Shown piece after piece: positions 9,433-20,067 of a DNA stretch of 64,000 nt. The stretch's first letter is position 1, and each line of letters begins with the position of its first letter. The translations under genes were made by a program, and so were the position numbers. This stretch comes from Balneola sp. (GTDB lineage: Bacteria > Bacteroidota > Rhodothermia > Balneolales > Balneolaceae): positions 219,748-283,747 of the forward strand of contig JAEPPZ010000002.1 in NCBI GenBank assembly GCA_017640785.1, given 5' to 3'. The notes beneath the pieces were generated by a model. That model was given only the letters and a program-made list of their open reading frames with translations. It ran no database searches and was not told where the DNA came from.

Positions 9433-10945
9433 AAGTAAAAGTGTTATAAGCGCTTTTAACCGCCCTACCATTGATTTTTTGGTTGTATTGGGAATTCTGG
9501 GTGCGTTCATCTTTTTTATGGGCTTCGCACTTCTGTTACCCGCAGGTATTGACCTGATCTATGGACAGGATACCTGGTATACTTTTGTAGTTTCTGCCGG
9601 AATCGCATTCATATTAGGTGGTTTGCTATGGTTTTTCTTTAAACCTAAAGAAGAACTCAGAATTCGGGAAGGATTTTTGGTCGTTAGTTTAACCTGGCTT
9701 GTTCTTTCATTGGTAGGCGCACTCCCCTTTACTATTTCAGGTATTCTGCCAAATTATACCGACGCTGTTTTTGAAACCATGAGTGGTTTGTCTACTACGG
9801 GTTCAACTATTATGGGTGGAACCACCAGTACTGGAATTGTAAACCCTGCCATTGAGGATCTCCCAAAAAGCTTTTTGTTCTGGAGATCCCTTGCTCATTG
9901 GCTCGGTGGAATGGGAATCATTGTGCTTTCTCTGGCTATTCTACCGCTTTTGGGAATTGGTGGAATGCAGCTTTTTCAAGCGGAGTCACCGGGACCTACT
10001 GCCGATAAATTAACGCCCAGAGTTCAGGAAACTGCGAAATTACTCTGGGTAGTGTATGTAGCTTTTACAGCAGCTGAGTTTTTACTTCTGTGGCTCCACC
10101 CTTCCATGGATTGGTTTGAAGCGATCAATCACGCTTTTGCCACGCTTGCAACCGGAGGTTTCTCCACCAAAAATACTAGTATCGCTGCCTTTGATTCTGC
10201 TTACATCGATACCATCATTACCATATTTATGTTTTTGGCAGGAATTAACTTCGCTATGCATTTCCGATTGCTTCGTGGGGAATTTGAACCCTTTTTTGCA
10301 AACAGGGAAACCAGATTCTACACTCTGATCACTATGATCGGTATTCTGGGGATTTCCTTTTCTCTCTGGTTTTTTGATGGATACACTATTCTTGAAGCTA
10401 TTCGGTCAGGAGCATTTCAGGCGGTAGCTATTATTACTACTACAGGATTTGGTACCGATGATTACGAACTCTGGTATTCTTTCGGGGCTTTTTTACTGCT
10501 TCTGTTTTTCTTTACCGGAGGAAGTGCGGGCTCTACCGGTGGCGGAATCAAAATGATCCGCTGGATGATTCTTATCCGAAACACAGGACGCGAGATCAAA
10601 CAGATCATTCACCCGAAAGCCATTCTTCCTGTCCGAATTGGAGATCAGGCCATCAATCAGAATATTCAGCGAACAGTATTGAGCTTCTTCATTCTTTATA
10701 TGTTCATATTTGGATTGGGAGCTTTTATCATTTCACTATTCGGATATGATATCATGTCCTCGGCCGGAGCAAGTATAGCTGCACTTGGGAATATCGGTCC
10801 GGGTTGGGGTGAATTCGGTCCCACCGACAGTTTTGCAAAAATGCCTTATCTCGGAAAATGGGTTATGATCATGCTGATGATGATCGGTCGACTTGAGATC
10901 TTTACCGTTCTTATCATATTCTCTCCTGCTTTTTGGAAGCAGTAA
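9425..10945 (+). CDS. trkH: Trk potassium transporter membrane subunit TrkH
   Basis: A 506-residue polytopic inner-membrane protein of the TrkH/KtrB superfamily with four pore-loop repeats. The selectivity segments are recognisable: SGLSTTGST (about 120), TLATGGFST (about 240), TTTGFGTDD (about 340) and ALGNIGPGW (about 460). The GSAGSTGGGIK segment belongs to the gating loop. It forms the K+ channel whose opening is controlled by TrkA, encoded by the overlapping upstream gene. The gene is complete and ends about 25 bp before a REP-like palindrome that may help terminate the transcript. Confidence 0.95.
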   Translation: MPKSKSVISAFNRPTIDFLVVLGILGAFIFFMGFALLLPAGIDLIYGQDTWYTFVVSAGIAFILGGLLWFFFKPKEELRIREGFLVVSLTWLVLSLVGALPFTISGILPNYTDAVFETMSGLSTTGSTIMGGTTSTGIVNPAIEDLPKSFLFWRSLAHWLGGMGIIVLSLAILPLLGIGGMQLFQAESPGPTADKLTPRVQETAKLLWVVYVAFTAAEFLLLWLHPSMDWFEAINHAFATLATGGFSTKNTSIAAFDSAYIDTIITIFMFLAGINFAMHFRLLRGEFEPFFANRETRFYTLITMIGILGISFSLWFFDGYTILEAIRSGAFQAVAIITTTGFGTDDYELWYSFGAFLLLLFFFTGGSAGSTGGGIKMIRWMILIRNTGREIKQIIHPKAILPVRIGDQAINQNIQRTVLSFFILYMFIFGLGAFIISLFGYDIMSSAGASIAALGNIGPGWGEFGPTDSFAKMPYLGKWVMIMLMMIGRLEIFTVLIIFSPAFWKQ

Positions 10946-10970
10946 TACTATTTATCAATTCATTCATTAT

Positions 10971-11000
10971 CCGTCAGATGGCTCCAAGCCGTCCGACCGA
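10971..11000. repeat. REP-like palindrome, left copy flanking the MmeI-like gene
   Basis: An imperfect palindrome with GTCAGATGGCTCC facing AAGCCGTCCGACC. Its reverse complement matches the sequence at 13996-14026 at nearly every base. The two copies are therefore inverted around the restriction-modification gene. It can fold into a stem of about 10 pairs (with G-U pairs) and a 7-nt loop. Confidence 0.75.
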
Positions 11001-11099
11001 TTCAAAGTGATATTCTTTAGCAATATCTTTTGTTATTCTCTTTAAATTATTCATCTTAGCATGAAATTTTAAAAGCAATAAATGTAAATTACCTGGCTA

Positions 11100-13838
11100 A
11101 TGGCTTTAAGTTGGAATGAAATAAAAGATCGGGCTCTAAAATTCACAAAAGAATGGGAAGGTGAAAGCCGTGAAAGAGCGGAAAAAGACACATTTTGGAA
11201 CGACTTTTTCCATGTTTTTGGTATTAGTCGTAGAAGACTTGCCACATTTGAAGAACCTGTTAAAAAACTTAATGACCATCAGGGTTTTATTGATCTTTTC
11301 TGGAAAGGAACACTCTTAGTAGAACACAAATCCAGAGGTAAAGACCTTGATGCCGCCTTTGAACAAGCCACAGACTATTTTTATGGCATAAAAGAACATG
11401 ACCTTCCTAAATATGTTCTGGTATCAGATTTTGAGAACTTTCGATTATATGATCTGGATGAGAAAACGGAGCACGAATTCAAGCTCAAAGACTTCCATAA
11501 AAATATAAAACTCTTTGGTTTTATAGCAGGTTATCAAAAACGAAGCTTTAAAGACGAAGACCCGGTAAATATAAAGGCCGCAGAGTTGATGGGTAAATTC
11601 CATGACCAGCTGGAAGAAAGCGGTTATGAAGGTCACCCACTGGAAGTGTTTCTTGTTCGATTACTTTTCTGTTTGTTTGCTGATGACACCGGAATATTTG
11701 AAAAAGATACCTTCAAAGAACTTATTGAAGTTAAAACTGCTGATGATGGAAGTAATCTTGGTGGTTTGTTGGCTCAATTCTTTCAAGTATTAAATACCCC
11801 TGTTAACAAGCGTCAAAACAATCTGGATGAACATTTGCAGGCTTTTCCTTATGTGAATGGGAAACTCTTTGAAGAATCATTACCTATTGCGGCTTTCGAT
11901 TCCCGAATGCGAGAGATTTTATTGGAATGCAGTGCCTTAGATTGGGGAAAGATCTCCCCTGCAATTTTTGGAAGTATGTTCCAAAGTGTGATGAATCCCG
12001 AAGAGCGCAGAAATTTAGGAGCTCATTACACCTCTGAGAAAAATATCCTCAAGCTCATTAAACCTCTCTTTCTGGATGAACTTCATGAGGAATTCGAAAA
12101 GATTAAAACCAACAAAAAGCAGCTGAAAGAGTTCCATAAAAAACTGGGAGAACTAAAGTTTCTTGACCCTGCTTGTGGTTGCGGTAATTTCTTAATTATT
12201 ACCTACCGTGAATTGCGATTGCTGGAATTGGAAGTGCTAAAAAAGCTACACGGTAAACAGCAGATCATTGACATTGAAGCCATATTAAATGTAGATGTCG
12301 ATCAGTTTTTTGGCATTGAATATGATGAATTCCCCGCACGAATTGCAGAAGTTGCTCTATGGCTCATGGATCACCAAATGAACTTGGTCATTTCCGAAGC
12401 ATTTGGGCTGTATTTCGCACGTTTACCATTAAAAAAATCTGCCACTATTGTTCATGGAAATGCCTTACGTACAGATTGGGAAGATGTAGTTCCAAAAGCT
12501 GAACTTTCATACATTCTTGGTAATCCACCTTTTTACGGAAAGCAGTACCAAAGTAAAGAGCAAAAAGAAGATATGGCACTTGTTTTCAATGGTGTAAAAG
12601 GAGCTGGTGTTTTGGACTATGTAACCGCTTGGTATTTAAAAGCATCAAAACTAATCAAGGATACATCCATTAAAACCGCTTTTGTATCTACAAATTCTAT
12701 TGCCCAGGGTGAGCAAACAGGAATCCTGTGGAATGAACTTTTTAATAATTACGGTATTAAAATACACTTTGCACATAGGACTTTTAAATGGAGTAATGAA
12801 GCAAAAGGAAATGCAGGAGTATATGTGGTAATTATTGGCTTTGCCAATCATGACATAAAAAACAAACGGATTTTTGAATATGAAAACGTAAAATCAGAAC
12901 CTCATGAAATTTCCGTAAAGAATATAAACCCTTACCTAGTTGAAGGTAATGACCTTGTTATTTTAAAAAGAAGAAAACCAATCTGTAACGTATCAGAAAT
13001 TTCTTTTGGCAGCATGCCTAATGATGGAGGCTATTTGTTGCTCAATGATTCTGAAAAAGATGAATTAATAAGTTTAGAACCTAAAGCGGCTCAAATTATC
13101 AAACCGTTACTCTCGGCAAATGAAGTTTTAAATAACAAAACAAGATGGTGCATTTGGCTTGAAGGGGTTTCGCCTGCCTTACTTCGTGAATTGAAATTAG
13201 TAAATCAAAGAGTTCAAAAAGTAAAAGAAACAAGAGCCAACAGCTCAAGAGCTGCAACTCAAAAGTTAGCGGAGTTTCCTACTCTGTTTGGTGAAATAAG
13301 ACAACCAAAAAGTGATTTTGTTTTTGTCCCCCTTACTACTTCTGAAAATAGGCGTTATATACCAATGGCTTTTTTTGATAGCTCACATATACCTAACAAT
13401 ACAGCAAGTGTAATTCCAGATGCAACTCTTTATGAGTTTGGTGTAATGCATTCTATTATGCATATGACTTGGGTAAACTATGTATGCGGTAGGCTTGAAG
13501 GTCGCTATAGATACAGCAATGAAATTGTTTATAACAACTATCCTTGGGCAAAAGAGCCAAGTGCAAAAAATAAAAAACTGGTAGAGACCAAAGCCCAAAA
13601 AGTGTTGGATGTGCGTGAACAATTTCCGGACAGCAGCTTAGCCGATCTGTACCATCCGCTAACTATGCCACCCAAATTGGTAAAAGCGCATCAGGAACTC
13701 GACAAAGCGGTAGATCTGTGTTACCGCCCACAGCCTTTCACCACCGAGACCAATCGAATTGAGTTTTTATTCGAGCTGTATAACGAATACACCAGTCCGC
13801 TATTCAAAAAAGAGAAGAAATCGAAAAAAAAGAAGTAA
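11100..13838 (+). CDS. MmeI-like Type IIL (IIG) restriction endonuclease/adenine methyltransferase
   Basis: One 912-residue polypeptide, close to the 919 residues of MmeI, joins nuclease, helical spacer, methyltransferase and target-recognition regions. The nuclease motif is intact: Asp65 (GFIDLFW), Glu75 and Lys77 (VEHKSRGKDLD), the D-ExK signature of this family. SAM motif I is DPACGCGNF from residue 356 and catalytic motif IV is NPPF from 475, as expected for N6-adenine methylation. The C-terminal third should be the recognition domain; the target sequence cannot be read from here. Such enzymes need no separate methylase or specificity gene, and none is nearby. It is flanked by inverted REP-like copies and lies in opposite orientation to the next gene block. 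That suggests acquisition as a unit. Confidence 0.93.
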   Translation: MALSWNEIKDRALKFTKEWEGESRERAEKDTFWNDFFHVFGISRRRLATFEEPVKKLNDHQGFIDLFWKGTLLVEHKSRGKDLDAAFEQATDYFYGIKEHDLPKYVLVSDFENFRLYDLDEKTEHEFKLKDFHKNIKLFGFIAGYQKRSFKDEDPVNIKAAELMGKFHDQLEESGYEGHPLEVFLVRLLFCLFADDTGIFEKDTFKELIEVKTADDGSNLGGLLAQFFQVLNTPVNKRQNNLDEHLQAFPYVNGKLFEESLPIAAFDSRMREILLECSALDWGKISPAIFGSMFQSVMNPEERRNLGAHYTSEKNILKLIKPLFLDELHEEFEKIKTNKKQLKEFHKKLGELKFLDPACGCGNFLIITYRELRLLELEVLKKLHGKQQIIDIEAILNVDVDQFFGIEYDEFPARIAEVALWLMDHQMNLVISEAFGLYFARLPLKKSATIVHGNALRTDWEDVVPKAELSYILGNPPFYGKQYQSKEQKEDMALVFNGVKGAGVLDYVTAWYLKASKLIKDTSIKTAFVSTNSIAQGEQTGILWNELFNNYGIKIHFAHRTFKWSNEAKGNAGVYVVIIGFANHDIKNKRIFEYENVKSEPHEISVKNINPYLVEGNDLVILKRRKPICNVSEISFGSMPNDGGYLLLNDSEKDELISLEPKAAQIIKPLLSANEVLNNKTRWCIWLEGVSPALLRELKLVNQRVQKVKETRANSSRAATQKLAEFPTLFGEIRQPKSDFVFVPLTTSENRRYIPMAFFDSSHIPNNTASVIPDATLYEFGVMHSIMHMTWVNYVCGRLEGRYRYSNEIVYNNYPWAKEPSAKNKKLVETKAQKVLDVREQFPDSSLADLYHPLTMPPKLVKAHQELDKAVDLCYRPQPFTTETNRIEFLFELYNEYTSPLFKKEKKSKKKK

Positions 13839-13863
13839 CGGTACTGTAAACCATCATCTCTTT

Positions 13864-13905
13864 CCCAAGCTCCTGCTTGGGAGAATACATAGGAGCTCCT
13901 GCTCC
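13864..13905. repeat. Pair of small perfect hairpins sharing a TCCT loop
   Basis: Two neighbouring perfect hairpins lie 26 bp after the MmeI-like stop codon. The first is CCCAAGC-TCCT-GCTTGGG (13864-13881) and the second is GGAGC-TCCT-GCTCC (13892-13905). Same loop, different stems and a close spacing give the look of a BIME-type doublet. They may also act as a terminator or mRNA 3' stabiliser, although no U-tract follows. Confidence 0.6.
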
Positions 13906-13995
13906 GAATACTGCTAAATAAGAATCACACAAAAATAGAGAGATCACTTCAATATCACTCTTGAATGAGGTTTTTGAATCTATTTCGATTGCTTA

Positions 13996-14026
13996 TCGGC
14001 CGGACGGTTTGGAGCCGTCTGACCGA
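13996..14026. repeat. REP-like palindrome, right copy flanking the MmeI-like gene
   Basis: This palindrome (arms CGGCCGGACGG and CCGTCTGACCG, loop TTTGGAG) is the inverted counterpart of the copy at 10971-11000. It lies between the convergent MmeI-like and radical SAM genes, about 30 bp past the latter's stop, so it could also serve as a transcript end. Confidence 0.75.
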
Positions 14027-14054
14027 TGTCGTAGAAACGGAATAAATTAATGAC

Positions 14055-15911
14055 CTAACTCAAAAAACTCTCGATAAGATCTTCAGGATGGCTGGTTGGA
14101 GTAACGGGAAAATCAAACCATTCTTCAATGTCTCTTTCAAGCCCTTCTCTATTCAAATAAGAATTTAAAGCTCGATTTAGTCCTTGTGTGTAGGTAGTAT
14201 GCTCGGTTCCTTCGGGATCTTCGTGCCACAGATCATTCTGAGCAAAGCCCTGAAATTCCGGTCCGGTTATTTTTATACCAAATTCATCCGGATTATTACC
14301 AATCGGACTATGAACCGTTGTTGTGAATAGATGCCAAAATCCCGACTGAATGCAGTTTTTCTCAAACAATTGCCTTACAACCTCCAAAGAGTCAATGGTT
14401 TCCTGCTGAGTTTCGGTTGGAAATCCATACATCAGATAAGCGTGAACCATAATGCCATTTTCAGAGAAATTATTGGTTACTCTGGTAACCTGAGCGATAT
14501 CCACTCCCTTTTTCATCTTTCCCAATAATCTGTCTGATGCTACTTCCAATCCTCCAGTAACCGCAATACAACCTGCTTTTGCCATTAATTCACACAACTC
14601 AAAATTGAACGTCTTTTCGAATCTTATGTTGGTCCACCAGGTAACCGACAGATCTCTTTTTATCAATTCTTTTGACATCGCCTTCAACATTTTAGGCGGA
14701 GCGGCTTCATCAACAAAATGGAATCCTGAAATTCCTGTATCCGCTATAATTTTTTCGATCTTATCGACTAAAATTTCAGCCGTTGTATTTTGGTAATTCC
14801 CGATGTAATCCAAACTCACATCACAAAAGGAACATTGTCTCCAGTAGCATCCATGTGAGATCGTCAATTTATTCCATCTTTTATCTGTCCACATACGATG
14901 CATGGGATTTACCACATCCAGAAAAGAGACGTATTTATCATACGGTAAACCTAAATAATTTGGAGCGGGCAAGTCCTGATGATGATGAATAGTATTCGGC
15001 AGTTTGTTTTTAAAAACAACTTTCTCATCTTCTAAAACGTAGGTTCTTTCCAGCTCATCTATCTCAACCTTTCCATCCAGATACTCGAGCATTTTCAGCA
15101 AAGGCCCTTCCCCATCGTCCAGAGAAATGAAATCAACGATCTCAAAAATTCTTGGATCTTCTAAACTGCGTAATTCGGTATTGCAATATCCACCGCCGAA
15201 AGCTACCTGAATATCCGGATAGAACTGTTTAATGAATTGAGCGCATCGCAGGGCTGCAAATAAATTTCCAGGAAAAGGAATAGTAAAGCCGATCAGATTT
15301 GGAGCATGGGTCTCGATGTGCTCTTCCAAAATATTCAACATCTCATCTTCAATAAGCGTAGGCTGATATCTCAAAAATTCGTCTAACTGATCAAAACTAC
15401 TGGCTGATGTGGCAATCTGTTCGGCGTACTTTGTGAATGCAAAGAATTCATCCACATTCGCCTGAATAAAATCTCCTATCTCTTCAATAAATAGCGTTGA
15501 ATAATGCTTTGCCTTATCGATAATACCTTCATCTCCGGCTTCCCATTTGATCTCTGTGTTCACGTCCTTCAGTCTATGACCGACAGGCAAGAAATCAGTT
15601 TCTAAGATCTCATGAGCAGTTTCGATGTCGTTCTTTTGAAGAAAACCAATGACTTTATCAACTCGGTAAATGTATTGTTTTTTCATTTCTCTCATTTCAG
15701 GATAGAGATCATTTCCCAGATCTTCGGCTTCCTGAAAAATGTCGGCCAAGAACTCACCTGTAAAAACGGAAGTAAAAAGCTCAATACTCAGATCACAATG
15801 AGAAACTGAAACATCGTGTTCTTCCAAAAATCCTTTCAGATAAGCAGTTGCGGGATATGCCGTATTCAACTGAGTAAATGGTGGCGTAACTAAAAGGAGT
15901 TTTGATTGCAT
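14055..15911 (-). CDS. B12-binding-type radical SAM protein
   Basis: A 618-residue protein with an N-terminal cobalamin-binding-like Rossmann region (LLLVTPPF at the start; about 200-265 continues it with IGFTIPFPGN and VAFGGGYCN). Radical SAM follows (about 340-560). The cluster motif reads GCYWRQCSFCD, so the three cysteines are spaced CX4CX2C instead of the usual CX3CX2C. An acidic helical insertion of about 130 residues (60-190) interrupts the N-terminal domain. The GGLEVASDRLL and YLMYGFPTET segments are normal radical SAM core elements. The substrate is unknown and no biosynthetic partner genes are adjacent. Such proteins typically perform methylation or rearrangement on unreactive carbon. 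Confidence 0.82.
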   Translation of the reverse strand: MQSKLLLVTPPFTQLNTAYPATAYLKGFLEEHDVSVSHCDLSIELFTSVFTGEFLADIFQEAEDLGNDLYPEMREMKKQYIYRVDKVIGFLQKNDIETAHEILETDFLPVGHRLKDVNTEIKWEAGDEGIIDKAKHYSTLFIEEIGDFIQANVDEFFAFTKYAEQIATSASSFDQLDEFLRYQPTLIEDEMLNILEEHIETHAPNLIGFTIPFPGNLFAALRCAQFIKQFYPDIQVAFGGGYCNTELRSLEDPRIFEIVDFISLDDGEGPLLKMLEYLDGKVEIDELERTYVLEDEKVVFKNKLPNTIHHHQDLPAPNYLGLPYDKYVSFLDVVNPMHRMWTDKRWNKLTISHGCYWRQCSFCDVSLDYIGNYQNTTAEILVDKIEKIIADTGISGFHFVDEAAPPKMLKAMSKELIKRDLSVTWWTNIRFEKTFNFELCELMAKAGCIAVTGGLEVASDRLLGKMKKGVDIAQVTRVTNNFSENGIMVHAYLMYGFPTETQQETIDSLEVVRQLFEKNCIQSGFWHLFTTTVHSPIGNNPDEFGIKITGPEFQGFAQNDLWHEDPEGTEHTTYTQGLNRALNSYLNREGLERDIEEWFDFPVTPTSHPEDLIESFLS

Positions 15912-16212
15912 AGCTTAAATATAATGCTCTTTCTAATGAAAGTTTTAAATAGCCTTCTAGACGTTTATTGATAATCTAATCTTTATGTTGATCCGGATCT
16001 CGGGCATACGCCGCGAGACGACACATAAGCAGCAAATACAAGATGGTCAATAAGGCGGACATAAATATCCTTCTAGCGTAAAATTAGTTCCGTAAATAGA
16101 GCTTAAAACAACCAAAAATATCATCTCCACAAGCTTATTTTAGTAGCTCCTCAATAAATTATTGAGCAATGGAACTTGAATGTTGGAAATTGGCTGTTGA
16201 ATGTTGCCTTTC
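15912..16212. other. Intergenic region between rho and the radical SAM gene
   Basis: No convincing gene in these 301 bases. It holds an imperfect hairpin at 15998-16018 (TCTCGGGC facing GCCGCGAGA with one bulge). An AT-rich 17-nt palindrome lies at 16150-16166 (CTCAATAA/TTATTGAG around one A). Neither is followed by a clear T-run in the direction of rho transcription. The promoter of the radical SAM gene should lie in the first 100 bases, but I cannot assign it with confidence. Confidence 0.5.
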
Positions 16213-17880
<1,668 letters not shown>

Positions 17881-18002
17881 ATAAAATTGTGGATATTATT
17901 ATTGTATAAATAATGATTCTTACTGAGTTTGGGATGAGCCTCACATTATCAATTTTGGATAATTCCTGCGAAGCTCTATCAGGTAAGGAAAGATTGATGG
18001 GA

Positions 18003-19250
18003 CTAACAATTACTAACCCATCGCTTAACTGTGCTGTAAAAGTAAAAACTTCCTGTAAAAATAACTAATGAAGTCTCAAATTCCTTCAAAATACTTTTGT
18101 AGGTGTTTTCATCGATCTTTTCTGCTGGAATTCTCAGCCTAACTTCTTTAAACGATGCTGCGCGGTCTGTATTTAGTTCGAAGTAAAATTTATGTTCTCT
18201 TTCTTTAATAGTTTCAATTACTTCAGGTACTAATTTATCTTTCATCAGAGAAAAGATGATTACTCCTTGCTCACCCCCAAAGCCATCCATTGTCTTGAGA
18301 GTGGATGTAAGCGCCTGAACATTATGAGCCCCGCTAAAATACCAGTTCTTGTTTTCATCCAGTTTTTCAAACCGAGCCGGAACGCCTTTGAACTCTTCAA
18401 AAGCTTCCAGAAGATTATTTTCAGCAACCGGGAATTTATCATCTAAAACTTTAACCGCCTGATAAACTGCTGCAAAATTCCATTTATTCACTTCTTCTAA
18501 CAGCCGGGTTTGAACAGAAAGTGATTCATTTTTTAATGAGAATAAGCCTTTATTGAACTCAGGATTTAATTCTGAAGTCTTGATCATTTCTGCATTGTTC
18601 ATGTTCGCAATCTCTGAAATCAATCTGGAATTTTCATCTGAAATATTTCCCAAAACCACCGGTTTTTCTGATTTAATAATTCCGGCCTTTTCTTTTACAA
18701 TCTCTGTTTCAGTTGCCCCTAGAATATCCTGATGATCCAGACCGATGCTCGTTATAATAGAGAGCTCAGAATGAATGATATTTGTGGAATCCAACCTCCC
18801 TCCTAATCCGGTTTCAATAATTGCGATATCAACTTCTTCTTTTGCAAATATCCAAAAAGCCAACGCGGTGCTTATTTCAAAATAAGTCAACGGAACTTCT
18901 TCCAGTTCTTCCGAATAGGATTGGAAAAATTTCAGGATCAACTCGTCTTGAACCTCTTCTCCGTTAATGCGAAATCGTTCTTGATATCTGAGTAAATGTG
19001 GGGAAGTAAACAATCCGGTTCTATAACCTGCTTTTCTGTAAACCGTTTCCAGTAAATGACACGTAGTTCCTTTTCCATTGGTTCCTGCAACATGAATAGA
19101 TGGAAATGAATTTTGAGGATCACCAATCGATTTACAGAACTGGGTTATATGCTCCAATTCAAAGTTCGATGCTGACGCTCCCTTATCCTGAAATTTCGGG
19201 ATCTTATCCAGGTATTCCCATACATCTTTAATGTTTTTGAATGTTTTCAT
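18003..19250 (-). CDS. folC: Dihydrofolate synthase/folylpolyglutamate synthase FolC
   Basis: A Mur-ligase-type ATP-dependent enzyme that adds glutamate to dihydropteroate or folates. The P-loop is HVAGTNGKGTT (about 52-62). The family segments GLFTSPHL, ETGLGGRLDSTN, ITSIGLDHQDILG and KAGIIK (substrate/metal site) are all present, as is the C-terminal domain with GAHN. Its 415 residues fit the bacterial family. It lies in the same orientation as the pabC-like gene (20068-20916), which also feeds folate synthesis. A repeat-rich gap of 0.8 kb separates the two. Confidence 0.94.
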   Translation of the reverse strand: MKTFKNIKDVWEYLDKIPKFQDKGASASNFELEHITQFCKSIGDPQNSFPSIHVAGTNGKGTTCHLLETVYRKAGYRTGLFTSPHLLRYQERFRINGEEVQDELILKFFQSYSEELEEVPLTYFEISTALAFWIFAKEEVDIAIIETGLGGRLDSTNIIHSELSIITSIGLDHQDILGATETEIVKEKAGIIKSEKPVVLGNISDENSRLISEIANMNNAEMIKTSELNPEFNKGLFSLKNESLSVQTRLLEEVNKWNFAAVYQAVKVLDDKFPVAENNLLEAFEEFKGVPARFEKLDENKNWYFSGAHNVQALTSTLKTMDGFGGEQGVIIFSLMKDKLVPEVIETIKEREHKFYFELNTDRAASFKEVRLRIPAEKIDENTYKSILKEFETSLVIFTGSFYFYSTVKRWVSNC

Positions 19251-19691
19251 TTAAGGAAGTTAAGGGTCATTTCATAAGATTCTAAGGTAAGATGAGTATT
19301 TGATAAGTTAATTATTTTGTTAACAATTTTAGTATTGATAGTTCAAAAAAACTGCACTTAGTATTTAAGACGGAGAAGAGAGCATTATGCGTATGCGTCT
19401 ACGGAGCAGGAATAATTCCTTAAAATGAGGAGCTTAGAAAATATATCTAAAAGAACAAAGATCTTTGGAATTATTCAGCGTAGAGTCAGTGAACCTGTGT
19501 TAAATACTAAGGGCATACTTATTTCAGCAATATTAAAACTCTAAACGCTGGTTGATGGACTGGATATTCAACTAGAAATGAACCTCGCGAAGATCCTGAA
19601 ACAAGTTCAGGATGACCTATTAATGTAATTTTGTGTTTATCAAAAAGGTTCTGACATGAAATAATCAGCATCAAAAAAATACAATCAAAAC
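19251..19691. repeat. Gene-free region with degraded REP fragment and a solitary ATCCTGAA hairpin
   Basis: No supported coding sequence. AT-rich DNA before folC (19261-19345) probably carries its promoter. At 19370-19400 the string ACGGAGCAGGAAT resembles one arm of the hairpin doublet at 13892-13905. At 19593-19613 there is a perfect 8-bp stem (ATCCTGAA/TTCAGGAT) with loop ACAAG, followed by GACC. It belongs to the same repeat type as the elements at 50261 and 50674. Confidence 0.6.
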
Positions 19692-20066
19692 CGACCTTTA
19701 GAATTATTGGCGAGACAAGAACGCAATGAAATCGACGGCTCCCCAGGAGCAATCATTACACTCAGGCTGATTCTTGAATATGTATCACACGTCCGAAGAC
19801 CTTTTGTAATGATTAGTCGATGTAATGAAGTTCGCGCCAATAATTCTTGCCGGGAGCTTTTGGTACTGGAGCCTGTGCTGAGGAAGCTCAGTATCGGCAC
19901 AAAAGTACATAGAACCAATAAATTGCTTCTTAGCCGGGGGGGCTTATTCCTTCCTAAACAACCAAAATCCGTCGGCCGTGCAAAGCCCGACAGACGGCGA
20001 AGTAGCTTATCCATCACTTCGCTGAAATCGGGATGATGGAGTTGGTGAAAATAATTCTAAAGGTCG
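19692..20066. mobile_element. MITE-like element with 17-bp terminal inverted repeats
   Basis: A perfect 17-bp inverted repeat, CGACCTTTAGAATTATT at 19692-19708 and its complement at 20050-20066, bounds 375 bp. The interior is markedly more GC-rich and palindromic than the surroundings. It includes a second inverted use of GAATTATTGGCG (19701-19712 against 19837-19848). It also has stem-forming strings around 19855-19920, where GGTACTGGAGCC and GCACAAAAGTAC lie near each other. Open frames exist on both strands but they look like no protein I know. I see no convincing target-site duplication. The right end falls 2 bp beyond the pabC-like stop codon. Confidence 0.55.
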
Positions 20067-20067
20067 T

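Noticed and set aside
19685-20036. Overlapping open frames of about 110 codons on both strands between folC and the pabC-like gene
   Set aside because: They lie inside the inverted-repeat-bounded element, have Ser/Arg/Leu-rich composition without any motif, and mirror each other across strands. That is expected for non-coding GC-rich repeat DNA.
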